Shown here one piece after another: positions 47,446 through 59,031 of a stretch of DNA of 64,000 bases; the first letter of the stretch is position 1, and each line of letters begins with the position of its first letter. The notes beneath the pieces were generated by a model. That model searched no databases and was not told the DNA's origin. It saw only the letters and a list, made by a program, of their open reading frames with translations. The translations under genes were made by a program, and so were the position numbers. Source of the stretch: Ferrimonas senticii DSM 18821 (GTDB lineage: Bacteria > Pseudomonadota > Gammaproteobacteria > Enterobacterales > Shewanellaceae); contig NZ_AUGM01000012.1 of assembly GCF_000422665.1 (NCBI RefSeq), positions 1-64,000 of the forward strand. Direction: 5' to 3'.

Positions 47446-48353
47446 CCGTCGGTGGCCTCGCTAGGTAGGGGGGAATGCTGCAGCCGCTGCAGCGTTTCAG
47501 CTTTGCGCTGCCACAACTGATTGAGCCATCGCTGAAACTCAACTCGGTCGCTGTTGTCGTGGTAATCCAGTTGATTTACTTCGGCCAACGAGCGCTGACA
47601 CACATCGACGTTGACCTGACCAACTTCGCCGCAGAGAAACTGCCAAAAACTGGGAATGCCATCGGGATAGTGGATAGTCACATCCAGCAATTGCTGCAAC
47701 TTGCCATCCATCGCCGTCAACGCTAAGGCAATGCCGCCGGCTTTGGGGGTCAACAAATTGGCAAACTTGCCCTGCTGGGCAGCGGCTTTGGCGGGCGTAA
47801 ACCGAGTGCCCTCGACGAAATTCATGATCGCCACTGGCTTTAATTGAAACTTGGCGCAGGCGTCACGAGTGGCTTGTTGATCTTGACCTTTAAGGTGCGG
47901 TTTTCTGGCCAAGGTCGATTTCGAATAGCGCTTCATAAACGGAAAATCTAGCGCCCACCATGCCAGTCCAATCACTGGCACGTACAACAATTGCTGCTTT
48001 AAAAAGAACTTGAGGATTGGAATGCGGCGGTTGAACAGATTTTGCAGCAGCAAAATATCAACCCAAGACTGGTGATTGGCGATCACCAGATACCACTGCT
48101 GCGGGCTCAGTTCCGGCAGTTGATTAACCACCAACTTGGTGCCGCTGAGTAGACGCTGATTAAGGTTATTGATGGCAATCCAAGTGGTGGCAATGCCATC
48201 GATCAGATAGGTACAACACTGTCGCAGCGGTTTGATTGGCAACAGTTTGATGACCCCCAACGAGATCACCCAAGGGCCCCAAAACAGGGTGTTGAGCAGA
48301 TAGCCAGTAAAGGCCAGACAGCCGCGGAGTATCGCAAGCATTACAGTGGTCAT
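47418..48353 (-). CDS. YihG-like 1-acyl-glycerol-phosphate acyltransferase, upstream paralogue
   Basis: Same family as its downstream neighbour. The 311-residue product shows NHQSWVD as the HX4D catalytic motif, KFFLKQQLLYVPVIGLAWWALDFPFMKRYSK, shared almost word for word in position with the neighbour, and NFVEGTRFT. It overlaps the next gene by 28 bp, a likely tandem duplication. In E. coli a single yihG sits near dsbA and srkA, which also lie close by here. Confidence 0.86.
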   Translation of the reverse strand: MTTVMLAILRGCLAFTGYLLNTLFWGPWVISLGVIKLLPIKPLRQCCTYLIDGIATTWIAINNLNQRLLSGTKLVVNQLPELSPQQWYLVIANHQSWVDILLLQNLFNRRIPILKFFLKQQLLYVPVIGLAWWALDFPFMKRYSKSTLARKPHLKGQDQQATRDACAKFQLKPVAIMNFVEGTRFTPAKAAAQQGKFANLLTPKAGGIALALTAMDGKLQQLLDVTIHYPDGIPSFWQFLCGEVGQVNVDVCQRSLAEVNQLDYHDNSDRVEFQRWLNQLWQRKAETLQRLQHSPLPSEATDGCCPSSLGR

Positions 48354-48574
48354 CCATGAAGCACATTGTTGATATGTTACTCAGGCCAAAGTCGAATAAG
48401 CAAGCCACGCAAGCGTAAAACGCCATCACGGCTATCGAGCAATAGATTGGCGCGGATCGGTGACGTAAAAATTGATATAAATCAGCTCATCGCCATTGCC
48501 TTAGGCTGTCTGCTTGTTCAGTACAATTGCATTAGTAAACAATAACCTAATCTATATTGGCACGACGATTTCTA

Positions 48575-49087
48575 ATGCCGAAGCGCCCCCCTTTACCAAC
48601 TGGCTTTAGCCTAGTAGAACTGACTATCGTGCTGGTGCTATTGGCACTGCTGGCGGCAATCGCCGCGCCTAAGTTTATCGATCTGCAGCGGGAAGCCAGA
48701 GCCGCCGCTTTAACCCAATTTGCCGCTAGTGTGGCGGCCGCCAATCGGCAACTGGAGATGCTAGCGAAGATGCCCAGTTATCGGGCGCAGCCAGTCCAAG
48801 GCCGTCCGGATCTGACCGACGTTGACATCGATGGCGATGGCCACTTCGAAACGCGGTTGAAATGCGCCAACTTGGACAACACCGACGTGCTCAAGCGCTT
48901 GGATTACTCAGATGACAAGTTCACTTGGCAGTTAGATGATCCGGAATATCTGTACGTTGGCTTTGCCCCCAGCAACCGTTTGCTCAGCAGCCAATGCTAC
49001 TTCCGCTACACCCAAGCGAATGGCAGCAATAACAGTTGCCCGGTCGGCGCTAAGGCCCACTATCAGCTGGAAACCTCCGGTTGTTGA
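48575..49087 (+). CDS. Orphan type IV pilin-like (MshA/pseudopilin-like) protein
   Basis: The 170-residue product has a short basic leader and TG-FSLVELTIVLVLLALLAAIAAPKF, a prepilin peptidase site with Glu at +5 and the hydrophobic helix. The globular part holds four cysteines (LKCANL, SQCYF, NSCPVG and the C-terminal residue) that could form two disulfides. There are no pilus genes next to it, so it would depend on machinery elsewhere. ATG at 48575 was chosen over a TTG six codons earlier; neither has a good ribosome site. It could be a minor pilin or an MSHA-like major pilin. Confidence 0.8.
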   Translation: MPKRPPLPTGFSLVELTIVLVLLALLAAIAAPKFIDLQREARAAALTQFAASVAAANRQLEMLAKMPSYRAQPVQGRPDLTDVDIDGDGHFETRLKCANLDNTDVLKRLDYSDDKFTWQLDDPEYLYVGFAPSNRLLSSQCYFRYTQANGSNNSCPVGAKAHYQLETSGC

Positions 49088-49243
49088 TTCAATTTCGTCA
49101 GCCAGTTGGTCATCAGCAGCAAACATTTCTCTATTTTTTGTTCAATAAGTGCCCACTTCGCTTGTAACAGCGGTTGCTGCCGTATCCGCCGCTATTTGCG
49201 CTTGATACACTCGATAACACGGTTAAATCAATGGGATGTCACC

Positions 49244-49465
49244 ATGAGCTTAGAGTTACTGGAACAACTGGAATCCCGGGTGAACAACGCCCTGGAAACC
49301 CTAGAATTGGCGCAAATGGAGCTGGAAGAAGAGAAAGCTCGCAGCGCGGAACTGGAACAAGCGCAAACCGCTTTGCAAGAACAGAACCAGCGTCTGCAAG
49401 CCGAACTGGATTCTTGGCACCAGAAGGTCCAAGGTCTGCTAGGTAAGCTGCCACAACAGGCGTAA
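49244..49465 (+). CDS. zapB: Cell division protein ZapB
   Basis: Small coiled-coil protein that bridges the Z-ring, through ZapA, to MatP at the chromosome terminus. The 73-residue product is almost wholly coiled coil and follows E. coli ZapB closely (MSLELLEQLESRV at the start, SWHQKVQGLLGK at the end). The ATG at 49244 is preceded by GGGA; the frame stays open 46 codons upstream but is not conserved. A strong terminator follows. Confidence 0.9.
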   Translation: MSLELLEQLESRVNNALETLELAQMELEEEKARSAELEQAQTALQEQNQRLQAELDSWHQKVQGLLGKLPQQA

Positions 49466-49484
49466 TCTCGCGTGTAGACGCAAT

Positions 49485-49513
49485 AAAAATGCCGCTCATT
49501 GAGCGGCATTTTT
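49485..49513. terminator. Bidirectional terminator after zapB
   Basis: Perfect 13-bp stem AAAAATGCCGCTC / GAGCGGCATTTTT with loop ATT; both strands end in T runs. It separates convergent zapB and the small gene at 49532. Confidence 0.92.
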
Positions 49514-49531
49514 GTGTCTTGGCTTGGCTGT

Positions 49532-49777
49532 TTAGCTTGCTGGTGTCAATAAACCGTTCAGTTCTTGCACGACTTGACGGGTACGGTTGCTGCAGTGATG
49601 CGGCATCACAAAACGCCCATCTTTAAACTCCAACTGCCCCAGTTGGTCTTCCCTTACAACCACCACTCCATCACGAAAGATCTTGGCGTGTTTGGCGATC
49701 AAACGCGGAGCATATAAAGGAAAAATTCTCACTTGCGATTCCTTATCGATTTCCATTTCATCCATGAAGTCAGACAT
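49532..49777 (-). CDS. Small conserved-looking protein, unknown
   Basis: The 81-residue product is not recognised. It is soluble, acidic at the N-terminus (MSDFMDEMEIDKESQ) with a middle segment rich in beta-type residues (DGVVVVREDQLGQLEF). ATG at 49777 has CAGGGA upstream; a GTG 7 codons earlier is possible. It starts 71 bp after the dsbA stop on the same strand in the order dsbA then this gene, so read-through is possible. Confidence 0.55.
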   Translation of the reverse strand: MSDFMDEMEIDKESQVRIFPLYAPRLIAKHAKIFRDGVVVVREDQLGQLEFKDGRFVMPHHCSNRTRQVVQELNGLLTPAS

Positions 49778-49848
49778 CCAGCGATTCCCTGAGTTCACTA
49801 TCTAACCCGAGCAACAACGAGCCTACCCTGCCGCTCGGGTCGCACAGT

Positions 49849-50466
49849 TTACGGTTTTGTTGCCAAATAGTTAAGTAGACTGTGCAGTTGTTCCAAAGAA
49901 CGGATGCTGCCCATCTCAACTTGGTATTTGTTGTTCACTACCAGCGCTGGAACGCCACGGATACCAGTGGCGGTTTGGTCTTTTTTCCACTTCTTCACCA
50001 GCGCGTTTACTGGGAAGCTCTTAGCGGCTTTATCGAAGTCGGCTTCAGCAACCCCGTTGTCCAAGAAGATCTGCTTTACCTGAGCGTCAGTACCGATACG
50101 ACGACCTTTGTCTTGAATCGCTGCAAACAGTGCCATTTCGATTTTTTGAGTCACTTTCAGGGTTTTGGCGATCGCCAGAGCGCGGCTTAGCGCTTCACCG
50201 CTGCCAGCACCGGCACCATTGATAAAATCAACGTGGGCTTGATTAAACCGTACCCCATCCGCCAGACCGTCTTTGATCGGACCGACGTAGGTCTTGGCAA
50301 AGTCATAGCAATGCGGGCAGTAGAAAGAGAAGTATTCGGTCACGGTCGGGGTGCCGTTCACCGGCGCTTTGCTGACGGTGGTGTAGTGTACGCCTTCTTG
50401 GTAATCCGCAGCCCAAGCCAGTGGCGTTAGCAATAGCGCGAGCATGATGCCCATTAATTTTTTCAT
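49849..50466 (-). CDS. dsbA: Periplasmic thiol:disulfide oxidoreductase DsbA
   Basis: Introduces disulfides into exported proteins. The 205-residue product has a signal peptide (about 1-19), the active site C50-PH-C53 in a thioredoxin fold with an inserted helical domain, and the cis-proline loop GVPALVV. It lies 44 bp after srkA, the same srkA-dsbA pair as in E. coli. Likely clients in this window include the GspD/GspN and pilin-type proteins with paired cysteines. Confidence 0.96.
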   Translation of the reverse strand: MKKLMGIMLALLLTPLAWAADYQEGVHYTTVSKAPVNGTPTVTEYFSFYCPHCYDFAKTYVGPIKDGLADGVRFNQAHVDFINGAGAGSGEALSRALAIAKTLKVTQKIEMALFAAIQDKGRRIGTDAQVKQIFLDNGVAEADFDKAAKSFPVNALVKKWKKDQTATGIRGVPALVVNNKYQVEMGSIRSLEQLHSLLNYLATKP

Positions 50467-50510
50467 AGTTCGCTCTCGTCCTAGAGTGGGTTAGTGGCGC
50501 TGCTGCTGGG

Positions 50511-51500
50511 CTACAGCCCAGACATCAGCGTCAAAGGGGTTTGGTGCAGTGCCGCCAGCTGTTCCTTTAGCGCCAGCACCTGTTGTTCCCAGAATTTGTC
50601 TGTACCGAACCAAGGAAAGTTCCTTGGGAAGGCTGGATCTTGCCAGCGTTTAGTAAGCCATGCCAAATAATTAATCATTCGCAGTGCCCTAAGTGGCTCT
50701 ATCAGGGCTAACTGTGATGTCGGTAAATGGCTAAAGGTTTGATAGCCTTCCAACAAGATATCGAGCTGCAATAACTGCTGCGAACGATCGCCATTAAGCA
50801 TCATCCACAGATCTTGAATCGCCGGCCCCATGCGGGCGTCATCCAAGTCAACGAAGCTGGGACCCTCATCAACATACAGAATGTTGCCCGGATGCATGTC
50901 GCCGTGCAGTCTAAGCAGCGGCTGCGATTGTGCCAAGGGAGTTGAAATCGCCTGTAACAATTGATCCAGCACGGTAAAAAACGGCGTCTCCAGATAACTG
51001 CCGAGCTGCGCTTGCTCCGCTAGGATCTGCCGCGCTTGGTGACCAAACTCATCGATTCCAAGGGTGGGACGATGGCAAAAGGCACGCTTACTTCCCTGCT
51101 GATGCAAGCGCCCCAAAAAACGGCCGACCTGTTCCAACTGGTCTAGGTTATCGACCTCAAACTGGCGGCCGCCGACGCTGCGCCACAAGGCATATTGATA
51201 GCCTTGATGCTCAAACAGGGTATCGCCGTCGAAGCTCAGCGGTGCTGCCACCGGTACCTCGGCCTCGGCCAACTCCAGCGCAAACTGATGTTCTTCACGG
51301 ATCTGCTCGGCACGCCAGCGCTGCGGCCGGTAGAACTTGGCGACATAACGGCCACCGTCGTCGGCACGAAACTGATAGACCCGATTTTCGTAACTGTTGA
51401 GCGGCAATAAGCCGCTATCGGGGTAGATCCCTAAGGCTTCGATGGCATCTAAGGTGAGATCGGGAGTCAGCGATTGGAAGTCGAATTGAGCAGTGGTCAT
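50511..51500 (-). CDS. srkA: Stress response kinase A (SrkA/YihE)
   Basis: Cytosolic Ser/Thr kinase of the aminoglycoside-phosphotransferase fold that protects against stress-induced death in E. coli. The 329-residue product has the catalytic loop HGDMHPGN (199-206, D201) and the metal-binding DLDD (218-221). Length matches E. coli (328). The start overlaps the stop of the small upstream gene by ATGA and dsbA follows. Confidence 0.93.
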   Translation of the reverse strand: MTTAQFDFQSLTPDLTLDAIEALGIYPDSGLLPLNSYENRVYQFRADDGGRYVAKFYRPQRWRAEQIREEHQFALELAEAEVPVAAPLSFDGDTLFEHQGYQYALWRSVGGRQFEVDNLDQLEQVGRFLGRLHQQGSKRAFCHRPTLGIDEFGHQARQILAEQAQLGSYLETPFFTVLDQLLQAISTPLAQSQPLLRLHGDMHPGNILYVDEGPSFVDLDDARMGPAIQDLWMMLNGDRSQQLLQLDILLEGYQTFSHLPTSQLALIEPLRALRMINYLAWLTKRWQDPAFPRNFPWFGTDKFWEQQVLALKEQLAALHQTPLTLMSGL

Positions 51501-51796
51501 TGATAGGGGTTCAACTTAGCAAGAAATTGGATCTCCGCCACCGGGCCTTCCAGCCACAGGCTGTCGCACACCGCCTCAAATTGCAGGGTTAACTTGGCGT
51601 CTTCAAACCGCACTGGCCAAAACAACCGGTCGGCCCCCTGTTGCACCGCTCCTAAGCGACAATCGAGCCGTGCCATCAGCTGCGGCACGATCTGCAGCAC
51701 CTGCTCTTGCGATAACGGGCAGTGCCACAGCAGTTGCGAGGCGCTACCAACTTGAGCGGTTAACTGCTGCAAGAGAGCGTCAGTGTTTGGCTCCAC
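51497..51796 (-). CDS. Small protein of unknown function between selO and srkA
   Basis: The 99-residue product is not recognised and has no signal or membrane segment. It starts with GTG at 51796, for which a perfect AGGAGG lies 7 bases upstream (51804-51809) inside the selO coding region. The first 37 bp overlap selO and the stop overlaps srkA, so it is tightly coupled to both. Three cysteines (C32, C51 and C82) are present. Confidence 0.7.
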   Translation of the reverse strand: MEPNTDALLQQLTAQVGSASQLLWHCPLSQEQVLQIVPQLMARLDCRLGAVQQGADRLFWPVRFEDAKLTLQFEAVCDSLWLEGPVAEIQFLAKLNPYQ

Positions 51797-53154
51797 GGTG
51801 GTGCCTCCTGGCAATAGTGGTGATCCTCTGGTTGTGGATCATAGGGGCGGGTCAAGGCCTGATGCAAGCGTTGCAGTGGCGCTAAGTCATCGGCCTCGGC
51901 GGCGCTGATCGCCTGTTGCGCTAAGTGGGTTCGCAGGATAATCGCCGGATTGGCGGCACGGCGCTGCTGCTGCCAGCGCGGCACATCCGTTATCGCGCCA
52001 AGGCGCTGTTGATATTGCTGCCACCAAGATTGGCTTGCTGCCCCCAACGGGCTGTTGGCGGCATTGGGATCGCACTCGGCCAACCGGCGCAGACTGATGT
52101 GATAATCCAATCGCTGGCTTTCCAGCAGTTGCAGCAGGCCAGCTATCAACGGCAGATCATCGTGGTTGGTGTTGGTCAACCCTAAACGATCAGCAAATCG
52201 CTGCAGATAACGCGCCACCAATGCCGGTTCATACTGCGCCAATGCAGAGCGGATCTGTGCTGCGGTTAACTGCGAGCTGAGCGCTTGGCCGAGTCGCTGC
52301 AGATTCCACAGCACCACCCCGGGCTGCTGATCAAAGGCGTAGCGGCCATGGTGATCGGAATGGTTACAGATGTAGCCCGCGCTAAATTGGTTTAGAAAAG
52401 CAAACGGCCCGTAATCGAAGGTTTCCCCAAGGATCGACATGTTGTCGCTGTTGAGTACCCCGTGACAAAAACCAAAAGCTTGCCAATCCGCTGCCAACTG
52501 GGCGCTGCGCTCAACCACCTCGGTGAACCACAGCAGCTGCCGTTGCGGATGCTCGCGCAGATGCGGAAACAGTTGGCTAATGGCCTCATCCACCAACGCC
52601 GCCAGTCGGTCGTGCTGGCCGGTATAGTGAAAATACTCGAAGTGACCAAAACGCAGATGCGACCGCGTGACCCGCAGTGTCAGCGCGCCGGTTTCCGGCT
52701 GTTCGCGGTACACCGGCGTATCGGAACCAATCAGCCCCAATGCCCGCGTGGTGGCGATACCTAGATGATGCAGCGCCTCGGAGGCAAGAAACTCCCGCAG
52801 CGCACTACGCAGCACCGCACGGCCATCGCCTTGACGGCTGTATGGGGTTGGCCCACTGCCTTTGACGAACAACTCCCAGCCGTTGCGCATCCCCAAACTG
52901 GCGCCACGACCATCGCCGAGTTGCGGGGTATAGCCACCGAATTGATGGCCACTGTAAACCTGCGCAAACGGCGGCCACGGTAAGCTTTGTTCGCCATTAC
53001 ACAGCGCCAGCAGTTGCGGCGTTTGCTGCAGCTCCAACAGCGCGGCCGTGGCGTCGCTCCAAGCGAGCCAACGGGGATTTTGCAACGGCGTGATGGTGAC
53101 TGCGCTGCCCAACCACGGCAAACGACGGTCGATACCTTGCTGCCACTCAGTCAT
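51760..53154 (-). CDS. selO: Protein AMPylase SelO (YdiU)
   Basis: Pseudokinase-fold enzyme that transfers AMP to Ser/Thr/Tyr of target proteins and takes part in oxidative stress and glutathionylation control. The 464-residue product has YSGHQFGGYTPQLGDGRG near residue 65-82, RFGHFEYF, and HGVLNSDNMSILGETFDYGP carrying the metal site. It ends in the family tail LSCSS, whose Cys corresponds to the selenocysteine of animal SelO. Length is near E. coli YdiU (478). It is the first gene of a run selO / unknown / srkA / dsbA. Confidence 0.94.
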   Translation of the reverse strand: MTEWQQGIDRRLPWLGSAVTITPLQNPRWLAWSDATAALLELQQTPQLLALCNGEQSLPWPPFAQVYSGHQFGGYTPQLGDGRGASLGMRNGWELFVKGSGPTPYSRQGDGRAVLRSALREFLASEALHHLGIATTRALGLIGSDTPVYREQPETGALTLRVTRSHLRFGHFEYFHYTGQHDRLAALVDEAISQLFPHLREHPQRQLLWFTEVVERSAQLAADWQAFGFCHGVLNSDNMSILGETFDYGPFAFLNQFSAGYICNHSDHHGRYAFDQQPGVVLWNLQRLGQALSSQLTAAQIRSALAQYEPALVARYLQRFADRLGLTNTNHDDLPLIAGLLQLLESQRLDYHISLRRLAECDPNAANSPLGAASQSWWQQYQQRLGAITDVPRWQQQRRAANPAIILRTHLAQQAISAAEADDLAPLQRLHQALTRPYDPQPEDHHYCQEAPPWSQTLTLSCSS

Positions 53155-53247
53155 TGACTTACCTTTAAGTCAGACTCCATTGAGTATTGGCATCGCTGAT
53201 GCATAATCCCGCTGTCATTCGTCAAATTACCCACGCTGTTGCTATCC

Positions 53248-53970
53248 ATGTTGTCCCTACTGTCGTTAACTGCCCACTTGATGGGGTTGCTGAACGCGCT
53301 GCTGCTGATCATGCTGCTAGCCGACGGCGATCGCAGCAAACGTGCACTGTGCGCGATGCTGTTGGCCTTGGTGGCACTGTACGGTGAAGGACTACTGCAT
53401 TTGTGGCCGGAAGCCACCCCAGTGCCCTGGCTACTGCTGCCACAAACCCTAATGCTGCCTAGTTTTTACCTATTTCTGCGCTATTGGTTGCAACCGCAGC
53501 CTTGGTTGTCCCCTTGGCGGCACGGGTTGCTGGTCAGCCTACCCAGTTTGATGGCGCTGCTCTATCTAACCGACGCAAACGCCCTGCCACTGCTATTAAC
53601 TACGTTAGCGATACAGTGGCTGATCTATCTGCGCCTGACGTTGTCGCTGCTGCAAGCACAGCGCCGCCGTAAAGCCACCATAATGGCCGTATTATTTGCC
53701 CAGATCTGGCTGCTGTGGATGCTGCATCTGGCGTCACCATTGCTGCCCTTTAGCCAGCTGGAGACTCAGGCTAGCTGGCTGCTACCACTGTTGATCACCA
53801 TCCCCGCACTGGCGATTGGCGTATTGGGGCTGTCGATTAAACCTAATCGCGTCCCCCCCAAGAAGCGTCAACTAACCGTCACCGAGGTGCTGGATGAAGA
53901 GGAGTTAGCGATGCTGCACAGCCTTTGGCAAAACGAAAAACAGGACGACAGCGATAACCACCATCGCTGA
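53248..53970 (+). CDS. Polytopic membrane protein, possible sensor domain without effector
   Basis: The 240-residue product has about seven hydrophobic segments (from residue 5 to about 200) and a short hydrophilic tail with LTVTEVLDEEELAMLHSLW. The layout resembles the membrane half of AraC-type regulators that carry seven helices before the DNA-binding domain, but no helix-turn-helix follows. The function is unknown. The ATG at 53248 is preferred over a TTG three codons earlier; no ribosome site is evident. It is divergent from selO. Confidence 0.6.
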   Translation: MLSLLSLTAHLMGLLNALLLIMLLADGDRSKRALCAMLLALVALYGEGLLHLWPEATPVPWLLLPQTLMLPSFYLFLRYWLQPQPWLSPWRHGLLVSLPSLMALLYLTDANALPLLLTTLAIQWLIYLRLTLSLLQAQRRRKATIMAVLFAQIWLLWMLHLASPLLPFSQLETQASWLLPLLITIPALAIGVLGLSIKPNRVPPKKRQLTVTEVLDEEELAMLHSLWQNEKQDDSDNHHR

Positions 53971-53986
53971 CGTCCTTAGCTCTTTT
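53942..53986. terminator. Bidirectional terminator between the membrane protein and leuD
   Basis: A 13-bp stem with one bulge (AGGACG a CAGCGAT / ATCGCTG a CGTCCT) and a 7-base loop. T-rich tails lie on both sides: TAGCTCTTTT rightward, and GTTTTTCGTTT leftward for the leu operon. It overlaps the last codons of the plus-strand gene. Confidence 0.85.
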
Positions 53987-53990
53987 ACAG

Positions 53991-54571
53991 CTAACGCCAA
54001 CTTGGCTGTTGTTGTTCAAAGGCGCTAATGGCGGCCGCTTGAGTCATGGTTAAGCCAATCGGATCGAGACCGCTAAGCAGGTTATCTCGCGCCGCCGCCT
54101 CGATACTAAAGCGGAAACAGTGAGTCCCTGCCCGCACTTGGCACTGCTGCAGATCAACGGTCACGACCTCGCCGCAATCCGCCAGTTGCGCAATTTGCGC
54201 CAGTGGCAACGACACCGGCAACAAACCGTTGTTGAGCGCATTTTGCCGAAAGATGTCGGCAAAACTGGGGGCAATCACCACACGAATGCCGAAATCCGCC
54301 AGCGCCCACGGCGCGTGTTCACGGCTGGATCCGCAGCCGAAGTTCTCCCCCGCCAGCAAAATCGACGCGCTATCAAACGGCGCTTGGTTAAGGATAAAGT
54401 CGGGATTGGGCAACGTGCCGGCCTCATCCAAATAACGCCAATCGTGAAACAGGTGCACACCAAAACCATCACGGCTGATCTTGGCCAAAAACTGCTTGGG
54501 GATCAGTTGATCGGTATCGATATTGGCATTCAGCAGCGGCGCCGCAATGCCTGTGTGGGTGGTAAAGGGAT

Positions 54572-54575
<4 letters not shown>
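53991..54575 (-). CDS. leuD: 3-isopropylmalate dehydratase small subunit (LeuD)
   Basis: Swivel-domain subunit that with LeuC isomerises isopropylmalate. The 194-residue product shows [15 protein letters not shown] near the start and [17 protein letters not shown]. The ATG overlaps the leuC stop by ATGA. It is the last gene of leuABCD. Confidence 0.96.
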
Positions 54576-58616
<4,041 letters not shown>

Positions 58617-58659
58617 ACTGTCTCCCTTACTGATCAATCTTGCGCCCTGCGTTGGCCAT

Positions 58660-58689
58660 AAAAAAACCCGCGCAGTGCGCGGGTTTTTT
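58660..58689 (-). terminator. leu operon attenuator (terminator hairpin)
   Basis: On the minus strand the stem AACCCGCGCA / TGCGCGGGTT is followed by seven T, between leuL and leuA. TGCGTGGG, in the last codons of leuL (minus strand, 58728-58735), can pair with CCCGCGCA of the 5' arm (58676-58683), with one G-T pair, as the antiterminator. Confidence 0.9.
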
Positions 58690-58723
58690 CGTGCTCGAGC
58701 ATCCTTATCGACCGCCCACAGCC

Positions 58724-58786
58724 CTACCCCACGCAGCGTCCTGCTGGTAGTAGTGCTAGTAGTCGTAGGGTGGCGATAACGGTCAT
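58724..58786 (-). CDS. leuL: leu operon leader peptide
   Basis: A 20-residue open frame, ATG at 58786 and TAG at 58724, reading [20 protein letters not shown]. Five leucines in seven positions (7-13), all CTA, form the control region. The last codons contain the antiterminator segment, so stalling at leucine codons frees it and a ribosome at the stop codon hides it. The design parallels ilvL at 36199-36288 and E. coli leuL, though the peptide itself differs. No clear ribosome site is visible. Confidence 0.87.
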   Translation of the reverse strand: MTVIATLRLLALLPAGRCVG

Positions 58787-58816
58787 TGCAAATGAAATGT
58801 GCTCGTAAAAGATACA

Positions 58817-58849
58817 GTTATAGTTGACCGGTCAGTGGCGATTTGTCAA
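58817..58849 (-). promoter_or_regulatory. Possible leu promoter with unusual spacing
   Basis: On the minus strand TTGACA (58844-58849) and TATAAC (58817-58822) are separated by 21 bp, longer than the usual 17. The perfect palindrome TGACCGGTCA (58825-58834) lies in the spacer. It could be a regulator site that remodels the promoter, or one of the two hexamers may be chance. Confidence 0.4.
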
Positions 58850-58883
58850 ACGACTTTGGCGGATTATTTCGCCAAAACGAGTG

Positions 58884-58925
58884 ATCAGTTATCAGTTATC
58901 AGTTATCAGTTATCAGTTATCAGTT
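58884..58925. repeat. 7-bp tandem repeat, six copies of ATCAGTT
   Basis: Six perfect head-to-tail copies of ATCAGTT, with degenerate related words up to about 59025 (ACTAATCACTGACAACTAACCACT). The region between the leu promoter and the recQ stop holds no gene. Confidence 0.95.
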
Positions 58926-59031
58926 TATCGTGATCAGTAAGAGCACCAGCAGAGTCGCTATGAACTAACCAACCATGGTAACAGCACCTAACTTCGTCAC
59001 TAATCACTGACAACTAACCACTGCTCTTAAA

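Noticed and set aside
49805-49840. Hairpin after dsbA (ACCCGAGC / GCTCGGGT, 20-base loop) as a terminator
   Set aside because: The loop is long and no T run follows on the minus strand, so termination is not supported.
58884-58925. CRISPR-like array
   Set aside because: The unit is 7 bp, directly contiguous, with no spacers and no cas genes nearby; it is a simple tandem repeat.
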